Shown here: in pieces, positions 1-5,711 of the stretch
How positions within the stretch are numbered: position 1 is the first letter of the stretch
How the letters are laid out: every line of letters begins with the position of its first letter
NCBI GenBank assembly: GCA_019245995.1
Contig: JAFAQW010000017.1
Location: 1-5,711 of the forward strand
DNA from: Vulcanimicrobiota bacterium
GTDB lineage: Bacteria > Vulcanimicrobiota > Vulcanimicrobiia > Vulcanimicrobiales > Vulcanimicrobiaceae
DNA: 5,711 nucleotides
Direction: 5' to 3'
The notes under the pieces: generated by a model
What the model was told of the DNA's origin: nothing
The model's input: only the letters and a program-made list of their open reading frames with translations
Database searches by the model: none
Program-made: the position numbers and the translations under genes

Positions 1-189
1 CAGCAGCGCGTAGTCATCCTTCAGGCTGAAAAAAATCGCACCGTTGGGGCGGAGCTGCCAGCCGGAGATCTCTCCGACTATTGCGATGCGGCACAACTCC
101 GGCCGCTTTCTGATCCACTCGCCGAGCCGCGCGCAGAACTGCGATACCGTCAACTGTAAGATATCGCCGCGCTCTTCGAATAACTTCAT
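1..189 (-). CDS. xseA: Exodeoxyribonuclease VII large subunit, N-terminal part (runs off the window's left edge)
   Basis: Only the first 63 codons are present, starting at the ATG at 189-187 and open to base 1. The translation contains LTVSQFCARLGEWI near residues 13-26, then VGEISGW (38-44), then AIFFSLKDD (51-59). This matches the N-terminal OB-fold of XseA, whose family pattern is LTVSQL...VRGEISN...G..YF.LKD. The OB-fold binds single-stranded DNA; the catalytic domain would lie outside the window. Exonuclease VII (XseA with several XseB) degrades single-stranded DNA from both ends in the cytoplasm. The start is supported by the ATGA overlap with the stop of the upstream penicillin-binding protein gene, which implies translational coupling; I see no strong separate ribosome-binding site. 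Position downstream of nusB agrees with the common nusB-(folD)-xseA order. The identification rests on the N-terminal domain only. Confidence 0.88.
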   Translation of the reverse strand, partial: MKLFEERGDILQLTVSQFCARLGEWIRKRPELCRIAIVGEISGWQLRPNGAIFFSLKDDYALL

Positions 190-2306
190 CTGCGCAAAGG
201 CGCGGGAGTGGGCGACGTCGAGGGCTCCGGCGATTCGCTGGGCGGAGGCACCGGAGTCGGTTCGTCTAGTGGCGGAGTCGCATCGGGCGGCGGCAGCGTC
301 GGCTCCGGCAGCGATGCGGCGGCCGCCGCAGCCCGCGTGGCAGATTCGTTGGCCGCGTCGTAGGTGTCCAGCGACGAGCCGCACGTGGACTCGGTTCCCT
401 TCAAGTAATATTCCGTCCCACGGCCGCAACCGCTGATCTTGGCGACTTCGTCGGCGGGAAACGGAAAGTCGTGCGGCGGCGTGTGCGCGAGCGCGGCCTT
501 CATGAAGCGGGCCCAAATGCGGGCGGGGATGTTTCCGCCGTAGGACTCGTTCATCGGCGTGTAGTCGTCGTTGCCGATCCAAACCGCGGCGACCAGATCC
601 GGCGTGTAGCCGACGAACCAGGCATCGCGGAAGCTCGACGTCGTGCCGGTCTTGCCGGCGGCGGGCCGGCCGATCACGGCATTGGGATAGCCCGTGCCGT
701 GCTGGATGACGTCCTCGAGCATCGACGTCATGATGTAGGCGGTTCCTGCGCTGATGACGTCGGTCGCTTGGGGAAAGCGATTATCGAGAACGACCGTGCC
801 TAACGCGTCCTTTACGAGCCGGAACGGTGTGGGATCGACGTGCAATCCTTGATTCGCCAACGTGGAATAGCCGCTCGCCTGATCGAGGACGGTGATGCCG
901 GACGACCCGAGAGCTAGCGACAGATTCGCGTCCAGCGGCGACGTGACGCCCATCCGGTGCGCGTAATCGATGATTCGATCCAGGCCCATGCGCTCGGCGA
1001 GCTTGACTGCAACGATGTTGCGCGACATCGTCAGCGCCTCCCGCAGGGTGATCGCGCCCATGTAACTGTGATCGTCGTCCATCGGCGACCACGACGTTCC
1101 GTCGCCCATCGGATAACTGACCGGCGAATCGTCGATGACCGTTGAGGCCGGCATCCCCGAATCGATCGCGGCGGTGTAATCGTATGCCTTGAACGAGGAA
1201 CCGGGCTGACGGTGTGCCTGCCACGCGCGATTGAATTGATTGCGCAGCGAGAAGCCCGAGCCGCCGACCATCGCGAGTATCTCTCCGGTGGACGGTCGCA
1301 GCGCCACCAACGCCGCTTGATGCGCGCCGATTCCTTCCAAGATGGCCTGGTTAACGCCCCAACGCACGGCGTCTTGCGCCAAATCCTGCAAATGCGCGTC
1401 CAGCGTGGTGTCGACCTGGAGTCCGCCCTGCTCCACCGCGCTCTTTCCAAAAAGATGCTGCAGTTGGGCGATCGCATACGTCGTGAAGTAGGGATAACGA
1501 TAGCCCTGAAGACCGGGCGGACGCGCGGCGATCAGCCCTACGGGCTCCTCGTATGCGGCATCAGCCTCGTTGCGCGTAACGTAACCGCTTTCGACCATCC
1601 GGTCCAAGACGTGGCGCTGCCGTTCGCGTGCGAGCGCAAGATTCGCAAAGGGCGAATAGTCGGATGGCGCCGCTACGACGCCCGCCAACATCGCGGCCTG
1701 CGCGAGCGTCAGGTTGCCGACGTCGCGGCCGAAGTAAGTATGCGCCGCTGCATTCACGCCGTAGGCGCCGGCCCCGAGATAGATGATGTTCAGATAGCGC
1801 TCCAGTATCTCGTCCTTGGTGTAGTACCGCTCGATTTCGATCGCGAGCAAGGCTTCCTGAACTTTGCGCGCGATCGTGACCTGTTGCGTCAAGAAGAGCC
1901 GGCGCGCGAGTTGTTGCGTGATGGTAGAGGCGCCTTGAAACCGCTGGTGCGTCAGATCGGCGTAGAGCGCGCGAACGATTCCGCCGAAGTCCACGCCGTG
2001 ATGGTAGTAAAAGTTGTGATCTTCGTTCGCGATGAAGGCGTCACGGACGACGGGCGGAATGCGCGAGATCGGCACCCACACCCGGTTTTCCTTATAGACC
2101 GCCGCCAGCAAGGTACCGTCGCGCGCGAAGACGCGCGTGGTTGCGGCGGGCTGATAATCCGCCATCCGGCTGATATCGGGAAGGTTGCGCGCGTAAGCCG
2201 CCACCATTCCCGCAACGGCGCCCATCGCGAAGAGCACCAACATCAGCAGCGCGACGGCCGCCGCGGCCCAAAGCCTTTGCGGGCGCCGGCGTCTAGGTCG
2301 GCGCAT
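186..2306 (-). CDS. Bifunctional class A penicillin-binding protein (transglycosylase/transpeptidase, PBP1a type)
   Basis: The 706-residue protein polymerises lipid II glycan strands and cross-links the peptides outside the membrane. A basic cytoplasmic start (RRPRRRR) precedes one membrane segment at about residues 13-38. The GT51 glycosyltransferase domain follows (about 55-235): NEDHNFYYHHG with probable catalytic Glu95, GASTITQQ (125-132), RKVQE (147-151), and ERYLNIIYLGAGAYGV (169-184). The transpeptidase domain (about 330-605) has all three motifs: SSFK with nucleophile Ser370 and Lys373, SRN (428-430) and KTG (552-554). Near the end, C627 and C642 flank a TEYYLKGTES segment, a compact form of the tail seen in many PBP1a-like proteins. 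The last 40 or so residues are an Ala run then a Pro/Ser/Thr-rich, low-complexity tail. The ATG at 2306 is the only possible start, because an in-frame TGA lies at 2319-2321. It overlaps the nusB end by 14 bp and shares ATGA with xseA. It could be called mrcA, ponA or pbpF type; the exact subfamily is not resolved. Confidence 0.96.
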   Translation of the reverse strand: MRRPRRRRPQRLWAAAAVALLMLVLFAMGAVAGMVAAYARNLPDISRMADYQPAATTRVFARDGTLLAAVYKENRVWVPISRIPPVVRDAFIANEDHNFYYHHGVDFGGIVRALYADLTHQRFQGASTITQQLARRLFLTQQVTIARKVQEALLAIEIERYYTKDEILERYLNIIYLGAGAYGVNAAAHTYFGRDVGNLTLAQAAMLAGVVAAPSDYSPFANLALARERQRHVLDRMVESGYVTRNEADAAYEEPVGLIAARPPGLQGYRYPYFTTYAIAQLQHLFGKSAVEQGGLQVDTTLDAHLQDLAQDAVRWGVNQAILEGIGAHQAALVALRPSTGEILAMVGGSGFSLRNQFNRAWQAHRQPGSSFKAYDYTAAIDSGMPASTVIDDSPVSYPMGDGTSWSPMDDDHSYMGAITLREALTMSRNIVAVKLAERMGLDRIIDYAHRMGVTSPLDANLSLALGSSGITVLDQASGYSTLANQGLHVDPTPFRLVKDALGTVVLDNRFPQATDVISAGTAYIMTSMLEDVIQHGTGYPNAVIGRPAAGKTGTTSSFRDAWFVGYTPDLVAAVWIGNDDYTPMNESYGGNIPARIWARFMKAALAHTPPHDFPFPADEVAKISGCGRGTEYYLKGTESTCGSSLDTYDAANESATRAAAAAASLPEPTLPPPDATPPLDEPTPVPPPSESPEPSTSPTPAPLRR

Positions 2307-2694
2307 GCGCGACGGCGCTCAACACGCCGTTGACGAAGCGACCGGAATCTTCAGTGGAAAAGCGCTTGGCGAGCGCAACGGCCTCATTGATCGCCACGGC
2401 AGGGGGCGTGTCGGGACGGCAGCGCAGTTCGAACGTAGCCATTTCCAGCAACAGCCGATCGATCGTCGGAAGGCGCTCGATGGCCCACCCTTCCAATAAC
2501 GGCCCAACGATCCGATCGGCCTGCTCGGCGTATTCGAGCGTTCCAAGTGCCAGCCCCTCGACGAAATCGCGATGTTCCGGAGCCGTCTGATCGCCGACGA
2601 CCTCGGCGACCGCCTCCCGCGGCTCGCGATCGCCCACGGCGACCGAATATAGCACCTTGAGCGCTTGTTCGCGAGCGGCGCGCCGCCAGCTCAT
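2293..2694 (-). CDS. nusB: Transcription antitermination factor NusB
   Basis: This 133-residue all-helical protein belongs to the NusB family. With NusE (ribosomal protein S10) it binds boxA RNA and prevents early termination, mainly in rRNA operons. Visible family marks are the N-terminal RRAAREQALKVLY (4-16), typical of NusB RNA-binding helix 1; LLEGWAIERLPTIDRLLLEM (66-85), matching the family pattern W...R...ID..iLr.a; and PPAVAINEAVALAKRFSTED (97-116) followed by GRFVNGVLSAVA (118-129), matching P..VaINEaVelaK.f......FVNGvL. Length is normal for the family (about 130-150). The frame stays open well upstream inside accC, but the ATG at 2694 is chosen because the homology begins there and it forms an ATGA overlap with the accC stop. 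Its end overlaps the PBP start by 14 bp. It is probably translated by coupling to accC. The identification is firm. Confidence 0.96.
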   Translation of the reverse strand: MSWRRAAREQALKVLYSVAVGDREPREAVAEVVGDQTAPEHRDFVEGLALGTLEYAEQADRIVGPLLEGWAIERLPTIDRLLLEMATFELRCRPDTPPAVAINEAVALAKRFSTEDSGRFVNGVLSAVAHAPT

Positions 2695-4034
2695 TGCCGC
2701 GTCTGGCGCGCGAGCAGCGGCTCGCGCACGAGCAGCTCGATATCGTACCGTCCGCCTTGAAATTCGGGACGTGTGAGGATGTCTAAGCAAACGTCGATTG
2801 TCGTCGGAATGCCTTCGACTTGCGTTTCGCGCAGCGCGCGCTCCATGCGCGCGATCGCGACACTGCGGGTGTCGCCGAAGGCGACGATTTTGGCCAGCAT
2901 CGAATCGTAGTACGGCGGGATGGTTGCGCCGGCGTAGAGGTGAGTGTCGACGCGAATGCCGGGGCCGCCTGGAAAGACGAGCTTCGTGACGCCGCCGGCC
3001 GCCGGTGCGAAGTTGTTCTCCGGATCTTCGGCGTTGATGCGACACTCGATCGCGTGGCCTCGAGCGATTAAGTCCGACTGCACGTATCCGAGCGGTTCGC
3101 CGGCCGCTATCCTGATCTGCTCCTTGACGAGATCGATGTTATAGACCATCTCCGTCACCGGATGCTCCACCTGAATGCGCGTGTTCATTTCCATGAAGTA
3201 CACGTCGTCGCCGGCAACGAGAAACTCCAGGGTGCCGGCGTTCGTGTAATCGACGTGACGCGAAACGCGCAAGGCCATCTCGTGGAGTTTTGCGCGCGTT
3301 TCGTCGGAGAGGTTCGGCGCCGGAGTTTCCTCCACAAGCTTCTGATGAGACGGTTTCTGCACCGAGCAGTCGCGTTCTCCGAGATGCATTATCGCGCCGT
3401 ACTCGTCGCCCAGCACTTGTACTTCGACGTGCCGCGGAGCGACGATCAACTTTTCGAGGTAGACGCGTCCGTCTTTGAAGCTGGCTTCAGCCTCGGCGGT
3501 GGCACCGGCATAGGCGCGGGCGAGGTCCGATTCTTCCTCGACGATTCGCATTCCGCGGCCGCCGCCACCGGCCGTCGCCTTGAGCATGATGGGGTACCCG
3601 ATCTGCGTCGCCGCGGCTTGCGCGGCGTCGACGGACGCGAGGATGTCGCTGCCGGGGGTCGTCGCGGCGCCGGCTTCTCGAGCGAGCCGTTTCGCCGTGG
3701 CCTTGTCGCCCATCAGCGCGATGACGCGCGCTCTGGGTCCGATGAAGTTCAATCCGTGATCGGCGCAGATTTCGGCGAAACGCGCGTTCTCGGCGAGAAA
3801 GCCGTAACCGGGATGCACGGCATCGCAGTGCGTCACGAGCGCCGTCGAGATGATGTTTGGAATGTTGAGATAGGAACGCGCCGCAGGTCCCGGACCGACG
3901 CAAAACGCTTCGTCGGCTTGCCGGACATGCATGGAGTCGCGGTCCGCTTCGGAAAAGATCGCAACCGTCGCCACGCCCAACTCCTGGCACGCGCGATTGA
4001 TGCGCAGGGCGATCTCGCCGCGATTGGCGATCAA
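2691..4034 (-). CDS. accC: Biotin carboxylase subunit of acetyl-CoA carboxylase (start codon uncertain)
   Basis: This ATP-grasp enzyme carboxylates biotin on the carrier protein BCCP using bicarbonate and ATP, the first half-reaction of acetyl-CoA carboxylase in fatty-acid synthesis. Counting from the TTG at 4034 (447 residues), it shows IANRGEIALRI (2-12), HPGYGFLAENA (74-84), the ATP-binding glycine loop KATAGGGGRGM (152-162), HVEVQVLGD (202-210), GERDCSVQ (219-226), HQK (230-232), and the metal/active-site stretch FMEMNTRIQVEHPVTE (280-295) with CRINAEDP (331-338). All look functional. There is one extra residue before HQK compared with E. coli AccC (QKPSHQK against QRRHQK). The family N-terminus V-F-K-K-V-L is also encoded in frame just upstream but begins with GTT, not a standard start. 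TTG is the only standard start between there and the upstream in-frame stop (4068-4070). If translation begins at GTT (4049-4047) the protein has 452 residues. It overlaps nusB by 4 bp and follows the carrier-like domain by under 20 bp. The homologous pyruvate/propionyl-CoA carboxylase subunits are less likely given nusB and the accB-like neighbour. Confidence 0.94.
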   Translation of the reverse strand: MIANRGEIALRINRACQELGVATVAIFSEADRDSMHVRQADEAFCVGPGPAARSYLNIPNIISTALVTHCDAVHPGYGFLAENARFAEICADHGLNFIGPRARVIALMGDKATAKRLAREAGAATTPGSDILASVDAAQAAATQIGYPIMLKATAGGGGRGMRIVEEESDLARAYAGATAEAEASFKDGRVYLEKLIVAPRHVEVQVLGDEYGAIMHLGERDCSVQKPSHQKLVEETPAPNLSDETRAKLHEMALRVSRHVDYTNAGTLEFLVAGDDVYFMEMNTRIQVEHPVTEMVYNIDLVKEQIRIAAGEPLGYVQSDLIARGHAIECRINAEDPENNFAPAAGGVTKLVFPGGPGIRVDTHLYAGATIPPYYDSMLAKIVAFGDTRSVAIARMERALRETQVEGIPTTIDVCLDILTRPEFQGGRYDIELLVREPLLARQTRQ

Positions 4035-4046
4035 TACCTTTTTAAA

Positions 4047-4061
4047 AACGTCCCTAGCCTC
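4047..4061 (-). promoter_or_regulatory. Candidate ribosome-binding site and non-standard GTT start for accC
   Basis: Reading on the minus strand, GAGG (4061-4058) is followed by 8 bases (which include the stop TAG of the upstream gene at 4056-4054) and then GTT TTT AAA AAG. This is good Shine-Dalgarno spacing for initiation at the GTT, which is exactly where AccC family proteins begin (M-F-K-K-V-L-I-A-N-R-G). The TTG further in (4034) has only an AAGG two bases away, too close for normal use. One base change (GTG to GTT) would explain this. Whether it is a real GUU start, a mutation or a sequencing error cannot be told from the sequence. Confidence 0.5.
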
Positions 4062-4464
4062 GCGCCATCACAAACAGGGGCTGTCCGTATTCCACGGGTT
4101 CGCCGTCCGACGCGGCGATGGAGGCGAGGCGCCCACCACCCATCGAGTGGACCGGCGTGCGAATACCCAGCGCTTCGATATACCCGAGCTCGCGATCGCT
4201 CTCGAACGACTCTCCTTGCGCCGGCGTCGGGCGCGACAGGTGAAATATCCCTACCAGGTCGGCTTTGATCGTGTCGAGCCGCCCGGGTTCGCTGCTGCCC
4301 GACCGGCCGCCGGAATCGGGTGACGAACGCTGCCGATTTGCGGAGCGACGCAGTTCGATCTCGCTTCCCGGCCGCTCGATTTTCGCGCGGACCACTTCCT
4401 CATCGGCAAAGACCGCGGCGAGAGATCGAATCCGCTCGCCGAGCGTTCCAACTTCGTCGGACAT
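4054..4464 (-). other. AccB/BCCP-like region without the biotinylation lysine (C-terminal half of the folK frame)
   Basis: Residues 172-307 of the folK product follow the AccB plan. First comes an N-terminal helical segment LGERIRSLAAVFADEEVV (179-196) ending in IELRRS, like the AccB pattern IR.L...l.e....ei.....i.l.r. A Ser/Gly/Arg-rich linker follows (about 213-233). Then comes a biotinyl-like fold: IKADLVGIFHLSRPTP (237-252), GYIEALGI (265-272), and DGEPVEYGQPLFVM (291-304), the last nearly identical to the BCCP end (DGQPVEFGQPLF). At the modification site EAMK reads EALG (268-271), so no lysine is available and biotinylation is not expected. The stretch before VGIFH to GES is about five residues shorter than in AccB, where the thumb lies. 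Its place directly before accC is the usual accB position. It could act as a structural or regulatory partner of AccC, or be a decaying accB copy; the well-kept fold residues argue for a retained role. Confidence 0.82.
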
Positions 4465-4977
4465 GGCGGTCTCGCTTTCGCCCACCGCACGCGCCGCCCT
4501 GGCAATGGGAGCCGGCGCGAGCAATTCGACGCCGGAAAGATTCGCGGCGCCCAACGCATCGCGCAGCGCATCGAAACGCGCGTCAATTTCGGCCAGCGGC
4601 ACGAGAACGAAGGCACGCTCGTGCATGCGTGCGTGCGGAACGACGAGGCCGGCTTCGTCGACATCGAGGTCATCGTAGAGCAATAGATCCAGGTCAATGA
4701 CGCGCGGTCCCCAGCGTTCGCCGGGTTCGCGGCCGAGTAACCGCTCCGCGTCCTTGAGGCCCCTGAATAACGCGAATGGCGAGCGCGGCGTTCTGAGGCG
4801 CGCGACGGCATTGGCGAACCACGGCTGATCGGTTCGGCCCCATGGGCGCGTGCGGTAGACGGACGAGACGGCAACGATGTCCCCGAGCTTGGCGAGCTGC
4901 ACGAGGGCCGACTCGATCGTGCTCAGGCGGTTGCCGACGTTGCTGCCGATGCCGACGTAGGCGTCGTGGGAATGCAT
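4054..4977 (-). CDS. folK: HPPK (FolK) fused to a biotin-carrier-like domain that lacks the biotin lysine
   Basis: The 307-residue product begins with a full HPPK domain (about 1-160, the usual whole length of FolK). HPPK transfers pyrophosphate from ATP to 6-hydroxymethyl-7,8-dihydropterin, the step before dihydropteroate synthase. Marks are YVGIGSNVGNR (7-17), SSVYRTRPWGRTDQPWFANA (38-57), the HPPK signature RWGPRVIDLDLL (88-99) with Mg-binding Asp95 and Asp97, and VVPHARMHERAFVLVPL (112-128). After a short Ala-rich linker, residues 172-307 resemble AccB, without an intervening stop. The ATG at 4977 follows CGGGAG closely and lies 9 bp after the folB stop. The next gene is accC. An internal ATG at 4464 (Met172) could instead start the second part as its own protein. 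The FolK assignment is firm; the single-polypeptide fusion is what the frame shows but is not proven at protein level. Confidence 0.92.
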   Translation of the reverse strand: MHSHDAYVGIGSNVGNRLSTIESALVQLAKLGDIVAVSSVYRTRPWGRTDQPWFANAVARLRTPRSPFALFRGLKDAERLLGREPGERWGPRVIDLDLLLYDDLDVDEAGLVVPHARMHERAFVLVPLAEIDARFDALRDALGAANLSGVELLAPAPIARAARAVGESETAMSDEVGTLGERIRSLAAVFADEEVVRAKIERPGSEIELRRSANRQRSSPDSGGRSGSSEPGRLDTIKADLVGIFHLSRPTPAQGESFESDRELGYIEALGIRTPVHSMGGGRLASIAASDGEPVEYGQPLFVMARG

Positions 4978-4986
4978 CGGCTCCCG

Positions 4987-5349
4987 TTAGCCTTGGAAAC
5001 GGGGATTGCGACGGCGCAGCGTCAGGGCCGGCGTCGCTCCGTCGAGCCGCGAAGGCTTGCCGATCGTCACCTCGGCGCCGGCAATCCGAGCGTCGGCGAA
5101 GATCGCCGCAAGCACGTCCGCCGCCAGGCGCTCGAGCAGCGCGTACGACGTCGTCGCGACAATTTCAACGATTGCGTCATGCAACGCTGCGTAGTCGACC
5201 GTGTCGCGCAAATCGTCGGTTTGAGCCGCGCGCTGCAGGTCGACGTCCACGTTGACCTGCAGCTCGAACGCCGCGATCGTTTCGCGTTCGCCAGGACCCG
5301 CTCCGTGACGCCCATAAGCGAAAATGTCGCGAAGCGTTATCCGGTCCAC
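4987..5349 (-). CDS. folB: Dihydroneopterin aldolase
   Basis: This 120-residue protein converts 7,8-dihydroneopterin to 6-hydroxymethyl-7,8-dihydropterin and glycolaldehyde, supplying the substrate of the adjacent folK product. Family features are DRITLRDIFAYGRHG (2-16) with following GERE (20-23), where the family has G.HG...EE; the strand FELQVNVDVDL (28-38); TVDYAALHDAI (50-60) with the conserved Tyr53; LLERLAADVLAAIF (71-84), matching liE.la..i...i; and VTIGKPSR (94-101) with the conserved Lys98. Length is normal (about 120). The start is a GTG at 5349-5347, supported by GGAG nine bases upstream and by the homology starting there. It overlaps the folP end by 13 bp and stops 9 bp before folK, so it is likely coupled to folP. 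The related FolX epimerase is possible in principle but the fol context favours FolB. Confidence 0.94.
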   Translation of the reverse strand: MDRITLRDIFAYGRHGAGPGERETIAAFELQVNVDVDLQRAAQTDDLRDTVDYAALHDAIVEIVATTSYALLERLAADVLAAIFADARIAGAEVTIGKPSRLDGATPALTLRRRNPRFQG

Positions 5350-5711
5350 GGCTCTGGTCTCCAGCCGCGCACGACCGCATCCGCGACGCTCACGGCGTCG
5401 CGCGCGGCGGCAACGTCGTGCACTCGCACGATGTCAATGCCGGCCTGCACCGCCAACGCGGTCGTTGCCGCCGTACCGTAGGCCCGTTGCGACGGGTCGC
5501 GTCCCGTCAAGCGTCCGATCGTCGATTTTCGCGATGCTCCGAGCATCGTCGGGAAGCCGAGGGCGGTGAGCCGGTGCAGCGCCGCGAGCACCGCCAGATT
5601 CTGATCCGCCGTTTTGCCAAACCCGATTCCCGGGTCCAGGATCACGCGCTCCGCGGCGATTCCGCGCGCCACGGCCCGTTTCGCGCACTCTTCGAGAAAC
5701 CGCAGCACCGC
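5337..5711 (-). CDS. folP: Dihydropteroate synthase, C-terminal part (runs off the window's right edge)
   Basis: About 124 C-terminal codons are present and the frame is open to the window edge, so the true start lies outside. DHPS condenses 6-hydroxymethyl-7,8-dihydropterin pyrophosphate (the FolK product) with p-aminobenzoate to dihydropteroate, and is the sulfonamide target. The visible part carries ILDPGIGFGKT (with a following Asn, as in the pterin-binding DPGIGFGKT..N motif), the LGASRKSTIG segment (family G.SRK..ig, phosphate and p-aminobenzoate binding), then RAYGTAATTALAVQAGIDIV and RVHDV, matching the TIM-barrel end where the family has g.di.RVHDv. No break is seen. The stop TAA (5339-5337) lies inside the folB start region, giving a 13 bp overlap. 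Confidence 0.96.
   Translation of the reverse strand, partial: AVLRFLEECAKRAVARGIAAERVILDPGIGFGKTADQNLAVLAALHRLTALGFPTMLGASRKSTIGRLTGRDPSQRAYGTAATTALAVQAGIDIVRVHDVAAARDAVSVADAVVRGWRPEPWTG

Noticed and set aside
1212..2333. Long plus-strand open frame (373 codons) across the PBP gene
   Set aside because: It lies antisense to a PBP with all catalytic motifs. High GC with G/C at third positions creates long antisense frames, and its translation is Arg/Val-rich with no recognisable family.
2293..3045. Longer 250-residue version of NusB starting inside accC
   Set aside because: The extra 117 residues are Arg/His-rich out-of-frame accC translation. NusB homology begins at the ATG at 2694, which overlaps the accC stop as ATGA.
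4038..4049. TTTTTAAAAA run as a programmed frameshift site joining the carrier-like domain to accC
   Set aside because: The upstream frame already stops at TAG (4056-4054), before the run, so a ribosome in that frame would not reach it; no downstream hairpin is evident.
3162..4268. Long plus-strand open frame (368 codons) opposite accC and the folK tail
   Set aside because: Shadow of accC: no family resemblance, and the minus strand carries clear conserved motifs throughout.
4054..4464. Carrier-like domain as a functional biotinylated AccB
   Set aside because: The acceptor position in the EAMK motif is Gly and no nearby lysine could replace it in that turn.
1..5711. CRISPR, insertion sequences, tRNA or rRNA genes, phage or defence genes
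   Set aside because: No spaced repeats, terminal inverted repeats, transposase motifs or RNA-gene signatures were seen; the window is filled with housekeeping coding sequence on one strand.

Overview
This is a wholly minus-strand, tightly packed run of housekeeping genes from a high-GC bacterium. In transcription order (high to low coordinates) it holds: the end of folP (dihydropteroate synthase), folB (dihydroneopterin aldolase), folK (HPPK) fused to a biotin-carrier-like domain, accC (biotin carboxylase of acetyl-CoA carboxylase), nusB (transcription antitermination), a bifunctional class A penicillin-binding protein, and the start of xseA (exonuclease VII large subunit). Both edge genes are cut by the window.

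Neighbouring genes either overlap (folP/folB by 13 bp, accC/nusB by an ATGA 4 bp overlap, nusB/PBP by 14 bp, PBP/xseA by ATGA) or are separated by under 20 bp. I see no terminator, promoter-sized gap, tRNA, repeat array, CRISPR or mobile element. This fits one polycistronic unit with translational coupling. It combines three folate-biosynthesis steps, the biotin carboxylase of fatty-acid synthesis, a transcription factor, a peptidoglycan synthase and a DNA-repair nuclease.

The layout resembles two conserved bacterial neighbourhoods joined together: folP-folB-folK, and accB-accC-nusB-(folD)-xseA. The class A PBP sits where folD often lies. The organism cannot be fixed from this window. The high GC, the fol/acc/nusB/xseA order and the two-membrane-agnostic PBP suggest a poorly cultured phylum such as Eremiobacterota (WPS-2), Dormibacterota or Armatimonadota, but this is a low-confidence inference.

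The most notable point lies at the accB position immediately upstream of accC. There is a recognisable AccB/BCCP-like sequence, in frame with folK and with no stop between them. Its biotinylation motif has lost the acceptor lysine (EAMK becomes EALG) and its thumb loop looks shortened. It may be a non-biotinylated BCCP homologue, analogous in concept to plant BADC regulators of acetyl-CoA carboxylase, here apparently fused to a folate enzyme. A second oddity is that accC has no normal start codon where its family N-terminus begins: a GTT stands there, well placed after a GAGG ribosome-binding site.
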